Assembly: GCA_030605665.1 (NCBI GenBank)
Contig: JAUWHW010000074.1
Location: 1 to 6,497 of the forward strand
Source: Dehalococcoidia bacterium
Lineage (GTDB): Bacteria > Chloroflexota > Dehalococcoidia > GIF9 > AB-539-J10
Direction: 5' to 3'
Length of the DNA: 6,497 bases
Part shown: piece by piece, positions 1 through 5,925 of the stretch
Numbering within the stretch: the stretch's first letter is position 1
Layout of the letters: the number at the start of each line of letters is the position of its first letter
Notes under the pieces: model-generated
Database searches by the model: none
Told to the model about the DNA's origin: nothing
What the model saw: only the letters and a program-made list of their open reading frames with translations
Translations under genes and position numbers: made by a program

Positions 1-222
1 CTGGCTGATGCAATCCCATATGAAGAGATAAGGAAGAAGTCAGGGGATGAGTTGTTTGCCTTTCTTCTCAAAGATTCAAAAGTACCAGATGCGGTGATAG
101 AGGGTGTAGGAAAGTTTATTGACTTTAGAAAATATCTGGGAATAGCTGCTGAGAGAGGAGCTAAAGAAGCACTCAGTCGTGTAGAAGAAATATTAGGGGA
201 AACACTTGAGACAATTCAATAA
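1..222 (+). CDS. C-terminal fragment of an unrecognised protein (cut by window edge)
   Basis: Frame 1 is open from the first base to a TAA at 220-222, giving the last 73 residues of a protein whose start lies outside the window. The peptide is charged and probably helical: it opens LADAIPYEEIRKKSGDEL and ends in an amphipathic stretch rich in Glu, Lys and Ala (RGAKEALSRVEEILGETLE). No catalytic motif, metal-binding cluster or membrane segment is visible, and I do not recognise the family. The codon pattern and absence of stops look like real coding sequence. If the tRNA fragment at 517-555 is an attachment-site scar, this gene would lie inside the integrated element, but nothing in the peptide shows that. 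Function unknown. Confidence 0.6.
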   Translation: MADAIPYEEIRKKSGDELFAFLLKDSKVPDAVIEGVGKFIDFRKYLGIAAERGAKEALSRVEEILGETLETIQ

Positions 223-516
223 AGTCTCCGCCGCCACAAATCGCCCTCGGCACTAATTCTTTAATGCGCTGATAGAAAGCTCCAGCTAGTTTTCAAAATG
301 ACCGACAACACCCTCGCCAGGCAAACGCAGGTGAGGATTGGGGAATCGGAGGTTTCTGTGCCAAGAGTTCAATCGTGTTGCCAAAACCTTAGTCGAGGGC
401 AGATACTGCTTTGCTCCTAATGACCTGGCGACTAAGGGGATTATTGCCAGGGCTGGAGAGTTTGCTGGACAAGAAATTGAGCCAAAGAGCAATACAACCG
501 GTTGGGAATTCGAACC
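223..516. other. Gene-free stretch, possibly decayed sequence
   Basis: No ORF here has a credible start, ribosome binding site and composition. Open frames on both strands run into the tRNA fragment and, on the plus strand, on into the antisense of the permease gene, so I treat them as chance. On the minus strand two adjacent frames (about 286-450 and 230-290) give peptide-like stretches interrupted by stops. That could be a decayed gene, but I cannot name it. No repeat or promoter is clear. Confidence 0.4.
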
Positions 517-555
517 GCCCGTAGGTTGCTGGTTCAAATCCAACCCCCGGTGCCA
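517..555 (+). pseudogene. tRNA 3'-half fragment (candidate attachment-site scar)
   Basis: The segment reads like the end of a tRNA gene. A T-arm has stem GCTGG (528-532), loop TTCAAAT (533-539) and stem CCAAC (540-544), with one C-A mismatch. It is followed by a 3' acceptor strand CCCCGGT (545-551), a G discriminator (552) and an encoded CCA (553-555). Bases 517-527 fit the 3' side of an anticodon stem plus a variable loop. The matching 5' half (an ACCGGGG-type acceptor strand and a D-arm) is absent at the expected distance of about 75 bases, so this is not a complete tRNA gene. Integrated elements that use tRNA genes typically leave such a 3' half at their far end. The amino acid identity cannot be read because the anticodon is not preserved. 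Confidence 0.5.
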
Positions 556-592
556 AAAAAAATGTAAGGAGGCAGGCCAATTTGGCCTGCCT
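555..592. terminator. Strong hairpin with A8/T8 run, terminator for the betaine operon
   Basis: AGGCAGGCCAA (570-580) and TTGGCCTGCCT (582-592) are perfect 11-base inverted repeats around a single T, giving a GC-rich stem with an effective loop of about 5 bases. Read on the minus strand, the hairpin lies 76 bases past the permease stop codon and is followed, after 7 bases, by eight T's (complement of the A8 at 555-562). This fits an intrinsic terminator for the leftward operon. Read on the plus strand only a weak CTCTTATTT follows, so any rightward termination (for the former tRNA gene) would be weaker. Confidence 0.75.
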
Positions 593-667
593 CTCTTATT
601 TGGCATCGGGATTGAGCCATGTCGTTATCCTTCGGCCAATATAATTCACTGCTCTGGATGGCCTATA

Positions 668-1522
668 TTATGCCGCATATTGCTGCCGGGCTGCCATGGC
701 ATGAGTTATTCGGTCAATGATGATTGCCAGCAATACGATGCAGAGTCCAGCCTCAAAGCCGCGTCCCACCTCAATACGATTGATGGCTAGCAATACCTCT
801 AACCCCAAACCCCTTGCGCCGATCATTGAGGCGATAACTACCATTGCCAGGGCCATCATCGTTGTCTGGTTAATACCTACCATTATCGATGGAATGGCTA
901 GAGGCAACTGGACTTCGAATAGTATTTGTCGCGAGCTCGAGCCAAAGGCTTGAGCTGCTTCGACCACGCTCTGCGACACCTGTCTTATACCTAGATTGGT
1001 GAGCCGGATGACTGGCGGCATGGCATAGATAATGGTAGCAAATACTGCCGGAACCTTGCCCAAGCCGAAGAACATCAGGGCTGGAATCAGGTAAACGAAG
1101 CTGGGCATAGTCTGCATGGCATCCAGCAAAGGCTTAAGCAGGGACTCAACAAGATTGCTCCGAGCCATAAGTATGCCTGTGGGAATGCCCAGGACTAGCG
1201 AGATAACAACAGAGGCAGTGATAATGGCAACGGTCATCATAGCCAGGTCCCAGTAGCCAAAGCTACCGATAAGAACCAGCAGTGCTGCCATAACTAATCC
1301 TGCCCACCACAGGCGCATGACCCGCCAGGCAACAACCCCTACCAGCACAATGATCACTATCCATGGCAGCCAGAGTAAAAATCGCTCAATATAGAGCAGT
1401 ATAAACAGAATAGCATGGCCAATAGCGTCGAATATGCCACCCAAGTTTGCTAAGAGCCAGCCCATAGCGGCGTCAACCCAGCCAGCCAACGGAACCTGGA
1501 GAAACTCAGGGAACTCGAGCAT
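668..1522 (-). CDS. opuAB: Glycine betaine/proline ABC transporter permease (OpuAB/ProW family)
   Basis: This 284-residue integral membrane protein forms the inner-membrane channel of a type I ABC importer for glycine betaine, proline betaine or a related osmolyte. Hydrophobic segments are visible at roughly 31-50, 52-68, 74-90, 95-115, 142-160, 222-238 and 258-273. The EAA motif that docks onto the ATPase is present at about 188-211 (EAAQAFGSSSRQILFEVQLP), with its conserved Glu, Gly and Leu-Pro. The segments QTMPSFVYLIP (137-147) and IGARGLG (234-240) are typical of ProW/OpuAB permeases. The ATG start is set by AGAAGGAGGT (1531-1540) 8 bases upstream. It overlaps the 3' end of the ATPase gene by 17 bp, so the two are probably translationally coupled. 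The length is normal for an OpuAB-type permease without a fused binding domain. Family is secure; the exact substrate is inferred. Confidence 0.93.
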   Translation of the reverse strand: MLEFPEFLQVPLAGWVDAAMGWLLANLGGIFDAIGHAILFILLYIERFLLWLPWIVIIVLVGVVAWRVMRLWWAGLVMAALLVLIGSFGYWDLAMMTVAIITASVVISLVLGIPTGILMARSNLVESLLKPLLDAMQTMPSFVYLIPALMFFGLGKVPAVFATIIYAMPPVIRLTNLGIRQVSQSVVEAAQAFGSSSRQILFEVQLPLAIPSIMVGINQTTMMALAMVVIASMIGARGLGLEVLLAINRIEVGRGFEAGLCIVLLAIIIDRITHAMAARQQYAA

Positions 1523-2744
1523 CAGTCTCTACCTCCTTCTCCTGAATCATGCTGACCAAAATGCTGCTGGTGTGTACCTCTCCCGTAAACTTCCCCCTCT
1601 CATCGAGAACGGGAATAGGATATCTTGTAGAGACAGCCAGGGGAAACAAATCCTCCACCAGGGTATCAGCGGTGCAGGTGGGCAGGTCGGGCTCTAATAC
1701 CTCCCTGATGGAATTACCTTTACCCCGGATTACCTCTACCAGTCGCTCCATAGTCACCAATCCCAACAGCTTGCCAGTGCGGGTTACCACGAAAGCATCA
1801 TCCATGTTGCTGGTCCTGAGGGTGGCAAGGGCCGCTTTGGGCCCTTGCCATTCATAGAGGAGAATATTAGGTTGTTCCATAATACTGGCGGCTGTCAGCA
1901 CCTTGGCTGGTGAGGCATCCATTACGAATTCCCGCACATAGGAGTCGCTGGGAGTAGTTATCACTTCCTCTGGGGTGCCAATCTGGATAATCTCGCCATC
2001 CCTCATGATGGCGATGCGGTTTCCCAGTTTCAGAGCTTCATGGAGGTCATGTGTCACGAACAGAATTGTTTTCTGAACCTCCGCTTGCAAATCCAGAAGT
2101 TCGTCCTGCATCTGCCGACGGATCAAAGGGTCCAGTCCGCTGAAAGGCTCATCCATAAGCAGTATCTGGGGGTCAGTGGCTAGGGCTCTGGCTAACCCCA
2201 CTCGCTGCTGCATGCCACCACTGAGTGCACTGGGCGGGTAGTTTTCCCAACCCTGAAGTCCCACCCTTGCAATCACTTTCTGTGCCTGGGCATAGCGTTC
2301 CTCCTTGGCTACTCCCCTGACTTTCAGTCCATATGCCACATTGTCAATTACACTGCGATGAGGGAACAAACCAAAGTGTTGAAACACCATACTTGTGGTG
2401 TGGCGGCGCAAATCAATCAGTTGGGACTCATCATAGCTGCAGACGTCATTCCCATTAATCAGAATCTTGCCTCTCGTAGGTTCAATGAGACGGAGAATAC
2501 AGCGAATTAGCGTGGACTTCCCGCTACCGGATAGCCCCATAATGACAAACAGTTCACCTTGATTCACATTGAAGGAGATATCCCGTGCCGCTATCACATG
2601 GCCAGTTTTCTCAAGTATATCTGCCTTGGTTGCAGAACGCATTTCTGAATGGAGAAGTTGCTCGGCGTTATGACCGAAAATCTTCCACAGTTCATTTACC
2701 TCAATGCAAGCTTCCCCATTCGGCCAGGATGCATTGTTTTTCAA
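1506..2744 (-). CDS. opuAA: Glycine betaine/proline ABC transporter ATPase with CBS pair (OpuAA/ProV family)
   Basis: This 412-residue cytoplasmic ATPase drives the importer. All nucleotide-binding motifs are intact: Walker A GLSGSGKST (70-78), Q-loop Gln122, signature LSGGMQQR (174-181), Walker B ILLMDEP (194-200, catalytic Glu199) and H-loop His232. The N-terminal extension (about 15-55, with KIFG and ILEKTGHVIAARD) is the one usual in OpuAA/ProV. Residues about 285-400 form two CBS repeats; in the Lactococcus lactis OpuA protein this region senses ionic strength or cyclic di-AMP, so osmotic gating is inferred here. The tail EKEVETDARVP is mildly acidic. The start is TTG: an in-frame TAG lies just upstream, AGGGGG precedes it by about 8 bases, and the next ATG (Met35) would remove the conserved N-terminus. 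It lies 37 bases after the binding-protein gene and overlaps the permease gene. Confidence 0.94.
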   Translation of the reverse strand: MKNNASWPNGEACIEVNELWKIFGHNAEQLLHSEMRSATKADILEKTGHVIAARDISFNVNQGELFVIMGLSGSGKSTLIRCILRLIEPTRGKILINGNDVCSYDESQLIDLRRHTTSMVFQHFGLFPHRSVIDNVAYGLKVRGVAKEERYAQAQKVIARVGLQGWENYPPSALSGGMQQRVGLARALATDPQILLMDEPFSGLDPLIRRQMQDELLDLQAEVQKTILFVTHDLHEALKLGNRIAIMRDGEIIQIGTPEEVITTPSDSYVREFVMDASPAKVLTAASIMEQPNILLYEWQGPKAALATLRTSNMDDAFVVTRTGKLLGLVTMERLVEVIRGKGNSIREVLEPDLPTCTADTLVEDLFPLAVSTRYPIPVLDERGKFTGEVHTSSILVSMIQEKEVETDARVP

Positions 2745-2781
2745 AGCCGTGTCCCCCTACTTCAGTTTTTAATCACGATGT

Positions 2782-3801
2782 CTAGGGTAAAGCTGCTTTA
2801 ACCTTGTCAGCCACATCTGACGGGACCCATTTGGTCCATAGTGACTCGTATTCCTGCAGAAACCAAATGGCAGCCTCATCTGTACTTGCCTCATTTGCCT
2901 GCATATAGGCTAGTACCTTATTGTTCTGGGCAGCAGTGGTTTCGTAGTTGCGGAGAAATTCAACTATATCAGGGGCGCTGTCCAGAAGACTGGCATTGAC
3001 TATAATATTAACTTGAGTGGGGCAAAAGGCGCAGCCATAGGTTTCGGCATCGTATTCTGCCTGATCAAAAGGTGGCTCCTCTAGGGGAGTCATGTCGAGC
3101 TTACCTAGAACCCAGGTTGGTGACCAGTAGTAGCCAAGCCACGGTTCGCCTTTTTCGCAGGCAGCAACCATGGAACCAGACAGGGCTGCATCGGAGCCGG
3201 CGAGAAAGTCGGTATAGTACTCATCCAACCCGTAAGTCTTAAGCTTCTGGCTATTAATCGCCGTGCAGAGCCATCCAGGGATGGAGTTGATAAAGCGCCC
3301 CTTGGTTGGGTCCTCTGGGTCTTTAAATAGTTCCCAGTATTCCGGCAAATCAAAAACAGATTTCAAATCAGGAGCCATAGGCTCTATACCCCGCTCTGCA
3401 TCACCTTTAATAACGAAGGTCGGCACCAGCCAGCCCTGCCAGCTATCGGGGAAGTTACTGCCCAGGTCAACACAATCACCGGAGCCGATGGCTTCATCAT
3501 AGACCTTCTGGATATTTTCCGTCCAGCTTTCCATATTTATATTAATATCCCCACTCCTTAAACCTACCCATCCGGCAGCTGTCTCACTAGCGATGAAATC
3601 CGTCTCATAGTCATAGCCATGCTCGGCAATGAAAGCGGCGATACGGTTATGTACCTGGGCACTATCCCAGCTAAGGTCATGGAAGATGAGGGTTGGCTTT
3701 TCTGCTGCCTTAGGCGCGCAACCAGTAAATGGTATCAGGATAAGTAATAGTCCAAGAGTAACCATAAAAATCTTGATGCCTAGTTTCTGCTTTATATACA
3801 T
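2782..3801 (-). CDS. opuAC: Glycine betaine/proline ABC transporter substrate-binding lipoprotein (OpuAC/ProX family)
   Basis: This 339-residue extracytoplasmic receptor is the first gene of the operon. The N-terminus is a lipoprotein signal: basic start, hydrophobic core (about 11-24) and lipobox PFTGC with Cys28 as the lipidated residue, so the mature protein should be anchored outside the membrane. The body fits the OpuAC/ProX domain: LSWDSAQVHNRI (43-54), INMESWTEN (88-96) and GYYWSPTW (223-230). These supply several tryptophans of the kind that build the aromatic cage for a quaternary ammonium group, but which residues bind is inferred. Cys257 and Cys260 (CAFC) are close enough to form a disulfide. 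The ATG start is well supported by AAGGAGGT (3809-3816) 7 bases upstream. Unlike the common ATPase-permease-receptor order, the receptor comes first. Substrate could be glycine betaine, proline betaine, choline or carnitine. Confidence 0.93.
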   Translation of the reverse strand: MYIKQKLGIKIFMVTLGLLLILIPFTGCAPKAAEKPTLIFHDLSWDSAQVHNRIAAFIAEHGYDYETDFIASETAAGWVGLRSGDININMESWTENIQKVYDEAIGSGDCVDLGSNFPDSWQGWLVPTFVIKGDAERGIEPMAPDLKSVFDLPEYWELFKDPEDPTKGRFINSIPGWLCTAINSQKLKTYGLDEYYTDFLAGSDAALSGSMVAACEKGEPWLGYYWSPTWVLGKLDMTPLEEPPFDQAEYDAETYGCAFCPTQVNIIVNASLLDSAPDIVEFLRNYETTAAQNNKVLAYMQANEASTDEAAIWFLQEYESLWTKWVPSDVADKVKAALP

Positions 3802-3956
3802 TGATATTACCTCCTTATCTGAGAAAAATTTCTTACCGGCATAACAAATTTCTGTCTGACATACTCAGCAGAATATGACTGGGGGCTTTAATCAGTGGAG
3901 TAAATAACCTTTACAAATACAGGCTGGGATAAAAATTGCGTGTGAGTCTTGGTGCG

Positions 3957-4028
3957 TCAAGGAGAGATCAAGAAGTGCTTTGTAGCGAAAAGATATATCT
4001 GTATCTGCCAAGTATGTCGCTTCCTCAT
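3957..4028 (-). CDS. Possible 23-aa leader ORF upstream of opuAC
   Basis: On the minus strand an ATG (4026-4028) opens a 23-codon frame that ends in TGA (3957-3959) and begins MRKRHTWQIQIYLF. A good AAAGGAGG lies 11 bases upstream, a little farther than ideal; another ATG directly after that GGAGG opens only a four-codon frame. The ORF ends 155 bases before the binding-protein start. Its only support is the ribosome-site match and its position. It could be a regulatory upstream ORF or chance. Confidence 0.2.
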   Translation of the reverse strand: MRKRHTWQIQIYLFATKHFLISP

Positions 4029-4165
4029 ATTTCTATCATCCTCCTTTCACTTTACTTGACTGTGCCACAGCTATGACTAAGATTGTTTTTAATATTACAA
4101 TCCTTCAACTTTGTAGCACACTGCCTCCATTTCGCCCAAATCCTGCCATAATCTATTGTAATTAA

Positions 4166-4184
4166 CTCGCCTCTCGGAGAAGCT
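4166..4184. repeat. Palindromic repeat, copy 1
   Basis: CTCGCCTCTCGGAGAAGCT is the first copy of a 19-bp direct repeat (the second is at 4241-4259), with 16 of 19 positions identical. It is nearly palindromic around the central G. Read as minus-strand RNA it can form a 5-bp stem around the loop UCCGA, with one G-U wobble. It lies 365 bases upstream of the opuAC start. Confidence 0.5.
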
Positions 4185-4240
4185 ACACCAGGGGAATAAA
4201 GTAGCTCACTATGTCCAGTTCCTCATGTTGCAACTTGCAT

Positions 4241-4259
4241 CTCGCTACTCGGAGTAGCT
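4241..4259. repeat. Palindromic repeat, copy 2 (perfect inverted repeat)
   Basis: CTCGCTACTCGGAGTAGCT is the second copy. GCTACTC (4244-4250) and GAGTAGC (4252-4258) are perfect inverted repeats around one G. Against copy 1 the T-A pair at positions 7/15 has become A-T, a two-sided compensatory change, and the C/A position 6/16 has become a full T-A pair. The two copies start 75 bases apart. Confidence 0.55.
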
Positions 4260-4298
4260 CCTCCCAAACCGCCCTGCAGTATCAAGCTTTTGACCTCT

Positions 4299-4317
4299 AC
4301 AAAAGCGTTCGCTTTGT
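4299..4317. repeat. Bulged inverted repeat ACAAAAGCG-TT-CGCTTTGT
   Basis: ACAAAAGCG (4299-4307) and CGCTTTGT (4310-4317) pair as an 8-bp stem with one bulged A and a very tight TT centre. It lies between the insertion-sequence remnant and the palindromic repeats. There is no adjacent T-run, so it is not a clear terminator. Role unknown. Confidence 0.3.
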
Positions 4318-4371
4318 TATACGCTATCAAGAAATGAGAGGCATGTCAAGATTTTGTACTTGTCTTGGTGA

Positions 4372-4484
4372 TGTTCTATGATTTTGTCACCCTGTAACTG
4401 TTCAGGGAAAATGTCACCCTATGAAAGAGATGGCGAGATTGAGCCGGAAGGAACAGAAGAAGTTGATTGTACTAAATCATCTAG
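4372..4484 (+). mobile_element. Degenerate end of an insertion sequence with the start of its transposase
   Basis: TGTTCTATGATTTTGTCACC (from 4372) followed by a second GTCACCCT (4387-4394 and 4411-4418, with CTGTTCAGGGAAAA between) resembles the end structure of ISNCY-type elements, where short TGACA(T/A)TTT motifs recur. Just downstream an ATG (4421) opens MKEMARLSRKEQKKLIVLN, which resembles the N-terminus of those transposases, ahead of the usual helix-turn-helix. The resemblance ends near 4480. The frame continues only as antisense to the methyltransferase gene, and no helix-turn-helix or catalytic part follows. So only about 110 bases of one end remain. The family call rests on memory of such elements and is tentative. 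Confidence 0.35.
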
Positions 4485-4489
4485 GCAAG

Positions 4490-5281
4490 CTAGCTGTGGT
4501 GAACTTTCTGGAAAAAGAGGAGCGTCTGAGGAAAAAGATAGGCTATTTCTCCGTCGCCAAATTTTTTATGGAGCTTCCCCTTGAATACTCTGAGCCTCCT
4601 AGTAAATTCCTCCGGTGAGAAAAGCTGATAGGAAGACCACGGTTTTAGAGCTGTCCTTTCTACCAGTGCCTCGATGGAAGGGAATCTGAATGTGGGAGCA
4701 AACTCAACAGCAGCCACTACCGCAAAACCGTCATTCTCAAAGAGGTATCTAATCTCTTCGATTGAGGGAATTCTAGACGTATCTCTTTTAGCCAGTCCTG
4801 GGAATAAAGCTATGTCAAGCTGGCTTTTCAATTGCAAATGAGAGGAGGTTACTACAAGCACGCGAGCCTCCGCTTTAGTAACTCTATAAACTTCGGCTAT
4901 CACCATGGGCAGATTCTCGAAGTAGTGCAATACTTGAGACATCAACACAAAGTTGAAAGCATGGTCTACAAAAGGAAGGTAATGGGCATCCCCTTTAGCT
5001 ACAGAACAATTAGTTAGAGCTTGCTGATGCATTTTGCCTTTTGCACTAGCTAACATAGCAGCAGTGATATCCACACCATAAAACCTTGTCTTGGGTAAAC
5101 GTTGGGCAAGGGGAGCTAAATAATATCCCGGTCCGCAGCCTATCTCTAGAGCATCTCCTTCCACTTTCCCATAGTGCAGCATGTAACCTAGCAGCTTCTC
5201 GAAATCTTGGGACTCCATGCGCCTCTTGGCATCGTAGTCTAAAGCAAGTTCACTTAGGTCGACAGATTGCAGATTACTCAT
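4490..5281 (-). CDS. Class I SAM-dependent methyltransferase (Methyltransf_11/25-like)
   Basis: This 263-residue soluble protein has a Rossmann-type methyltransferase fold at about 40-150. Motif I is LEIGCGPGYY (45-54), binding S-adenosylmethionine. Asp71 in GVDIT is the acidic residue expected to hold the ribose, and GDAHYLPF (97-104) is motif II. LMSQVLHYFENLP (113-125) and the AEVYRVTKAEARVLV stretch (129-143) match the UbiE/Methyltransf_11 layout. Residues 150-263 form a C-terminal region that probably sets the substrate, which cannot be read from sequence. ATG at 5281 is the likely start; only a weak GGTGG lies about 10 bases upstream, so translation may depend on read-in from upstream genes. 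It is the last gene of a probable three-gene minus-strand cluster and is followed by an IS remnant. A Trm112-like partner candidate is encoded nearby (6043-6228). Confidence 0.88.
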   Translation of the reverse strand: MSNLQSVDLSELALDYDAKRRMESQDFEKLLGYMLHYGKVEGDALEIGCGPGYYLAPLAQRLPKTRFYGVDITAAMLASAKGKMHQQALTNCSVAKGDAHYLPFVDHAFNFVLMSQVLHYFENLPMVIAEVYRVTKAEARVLVVTSSHLQLKSQLDIALFPGLAKRDTSRIPSIEEIRYLFENDGFAVVAAVEFAPTFRFPSIEALVERTALKPWSSYQLFSPEEFTRRLRVFKGKLHKKFGDGEIAYLFPQTLLFFQKVHHS

Positions 5282-5328
5282 ATCTTTTTTCCACCAAGAA
5301 AGAATTAGGGATAGCGTGGTTTTTAGGA

Positions 5329-5481
5329 TTATCCGGCCTTGTCTTTTTGCGTCTCTGTAGCCTTCGCCCTCTTGGATACACTATCCTTATATACCCTTGC
5401 CAGGCTCTTGCCATGCTGAGGTATCTTGGTTTTTCCCTTTATCCGCCGCCTTTGCCTTCGTTCCTGCTTGGTTTCTTCCAC
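5329..5481 (-). CDS. Small highly basic protein of 50 residues, translationally coupled
   Basis: A GTG start (5479-5481) opens a 50-codon frame ending in TAA (5329-5331). The product starts MEETKQERRQRRRIKGKTK, continues KIPQHGKSLARVYKDSV and ends in KDKAG. It is dominated by Lys and Arg, with few hydrophobic residues and no membrane segment, so it is probably nucleic-acid or ribosome binding; that is inference from charge alone. The GTG lies 3 bases after the TGA of the 111-aa gene upstream (TGACCCGTG), the layout of translational coupling, and an in-frame TGA just upstream fixes it as the first possible start. The methyltransferase gene begins 47 bases downstream. I do not recognise a named family. 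It is easily missed because of the GTG start and short length. Confidence 0.55.
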   Translation of the reverse strand: MEETKQERRQRRRIKGKTKIPQHGKSLARVYKDSVSKRAKATETQKDKAG

Positions 5482-5484
5482 GGG

Positions 5485-5820
5485 TCACCACTTAAGCTCG
5501 TAAGAGCCGAGGATAAAAGCTAAGTTTGCTTGAAGGGTTGAGATTGTTTCTTGAGGAAGAAGGTTTTCGTCCAGGTCGAGGAGCATTTTTGTTTCACCTC
5601 CAGGCGAGCCTATGATGTGGGCACTGCCGCATTCTTTCTGTTTGGTCTGGGTCTTGAATACCAAAGTGACGCGGGATTGTGTTGCGCCGCTGGGAAGAGG
5701 ATACGTTTGCAGCTTGGCTTCGCTGGCTATAATTCCTTGTTTTTGCACCAAGTCTCGTATTTCATCATGAAGCATCTCAGGGTTTATGCCCATATAAGTT
5801 TTCCTAATTTGCATAGTCAT
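5485..5820 (-). CDS. Conserved-looking hypothetical protein, 111 residues
   Basis: An ATG (5818-5820) with AGGAGG (5826-5831) 5 bases upstream opens a 111-residue frame ending at 5485. The product looks like a small globular alpha/beta protein. It has a helical N-terminal part (NPEMLHDEIRDLVQKQG, 13-29), a strand SRVTLVFKTQTK (49-60), a Gly-rich turn with strand (GSAHIIGSPGGETKMLLDLD, 65-84) and a C-terminal helix ending in GSYELKW. There is one cysteine (64), no metal cluster, no signal peptide and no membrane segment. I do not recognise the family. It is the first gene of the leftward cluster, directly behind an extended -10 promoter, and its stop is 3 bases from the start of the 50-aa gene. 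A second in-frame ATG (Met3) is possible but would lie farther from the ribosome site. Confidence 0.75.
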   Translation of the reverse strand: MTMQIRKTYMGINPEMLHDEIRDLVQKQGIIASEAKLQTYPLPSGATQSRVTLVFKTQTKQKECGSAHIIGSPGGETKMLLDLDENLLPQETISTLQANLAFILGSYELKW

Positions 5821-5838
5821 TCTGTCCTCCTATGGCAT

Positions 5839-5849
5839 ATTATACCACT
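5839..5849 (-). promoter_or_regulatory. Extended -10 promoter for the leftward three-gene cluster
   Basis: On the minus strand AGTGGTATAAT contains a consensus TATAAT (5839-5844) preceded by TGG, the extended -10 form. There is no good -35 at 17 bases (GGCAGA). Transcription would begin near 5832, only about 12 bases before the ATG of the 111-aa gene, with the AGGAGG site at the very 5' end of the message. Confidence 0.6.
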
Positions 5850-5925
5850 TTAGATAGCAATTCTGCCTATTAGCTAGTAGCAAGGTAATCCCATGCCCAA
5901 AGTTTTTTCCTTCACGGAGTTTACC

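Larger units (their letters stand above)
3817..4371. other. Long gene-free leader upstream of the betaine operon
   Basis: About 550 bases separate the binding-protein ribosome site from the insertion-sequence remnant, and I find no convincing gene. On the minus strand, the transcribed side, it holds a duplicated palindromic repeat (4166-4184 and 4241-4259), a bulged inverted repeat (4299-4317), an AT-rich inverted repeat (GATTGT/ACAATC, 4081-4102) and one tiny ORF (3957-4028). No strong sigma70 -35/-10 pair is visible; the nearest candidates, such as TTGAAG with a poor -10, are not good enough to list as promoters. Confidence 0.55.

Noticed and set aside
490..555. Complete tRNA gene
   Set aside because: No matching 5' acceptor strand or D-arm is present at the right distance, and the anticodon stem cannot be closed with the bases upstream.
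286..606. Minus-strand ORFs across 286-606, including peptides such as GVGFEPATYG and GLDLNQQPTG
   Set aside because: These words are the classic false translation of the antisense strand of a tRNA gene end. They arise from 517-555 and do not indicate a protein.
338..790. Plus-strand 150-aa ORF
   Set aside because: It starts at a TTG without a ribosome site, crosses the tRNA fragment and the terminator hairpin, and then runs antisense to the permease gene.
4079..4105. AT-rich inverted repeat GATTGT/ACAATC as a terminator or operator
   Set aside because: The stem is only 6 bp around a 10-base AT loop with no suitable T-run; this is expected by chance in AT-rich intergenic DNA.
4223..4330. 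Minus-strand 35-codon frame (TTG start) with reasonable-looking residues
   Set aside because: It has no ribosome site or ATG and contains both an inverted repeat and copy 2 of the palindromic repeat, so non-coding structure explains it better.
4378..4618. Two overlapping plus-strand ORFs of 65-68 aa treated as intact genes
   Set aside because: Beyond about 4485 both are antisense to the methyltransferase gene; only the first 20 or so residues of one resemble a transposase start.
5086..5523. Plus-strand 145-aa ORF
   Set aside because: It is antisense to the methyltransferase start, the 50-aa gene and the end of the 111-aa gene, all of which have better start signals and codon patterns.
5551..5853. 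Plus-strand 100-aa ORF
   Set aside because: It is antisense to the 111-aa gene and its promoter, and lacks a ribosome site.
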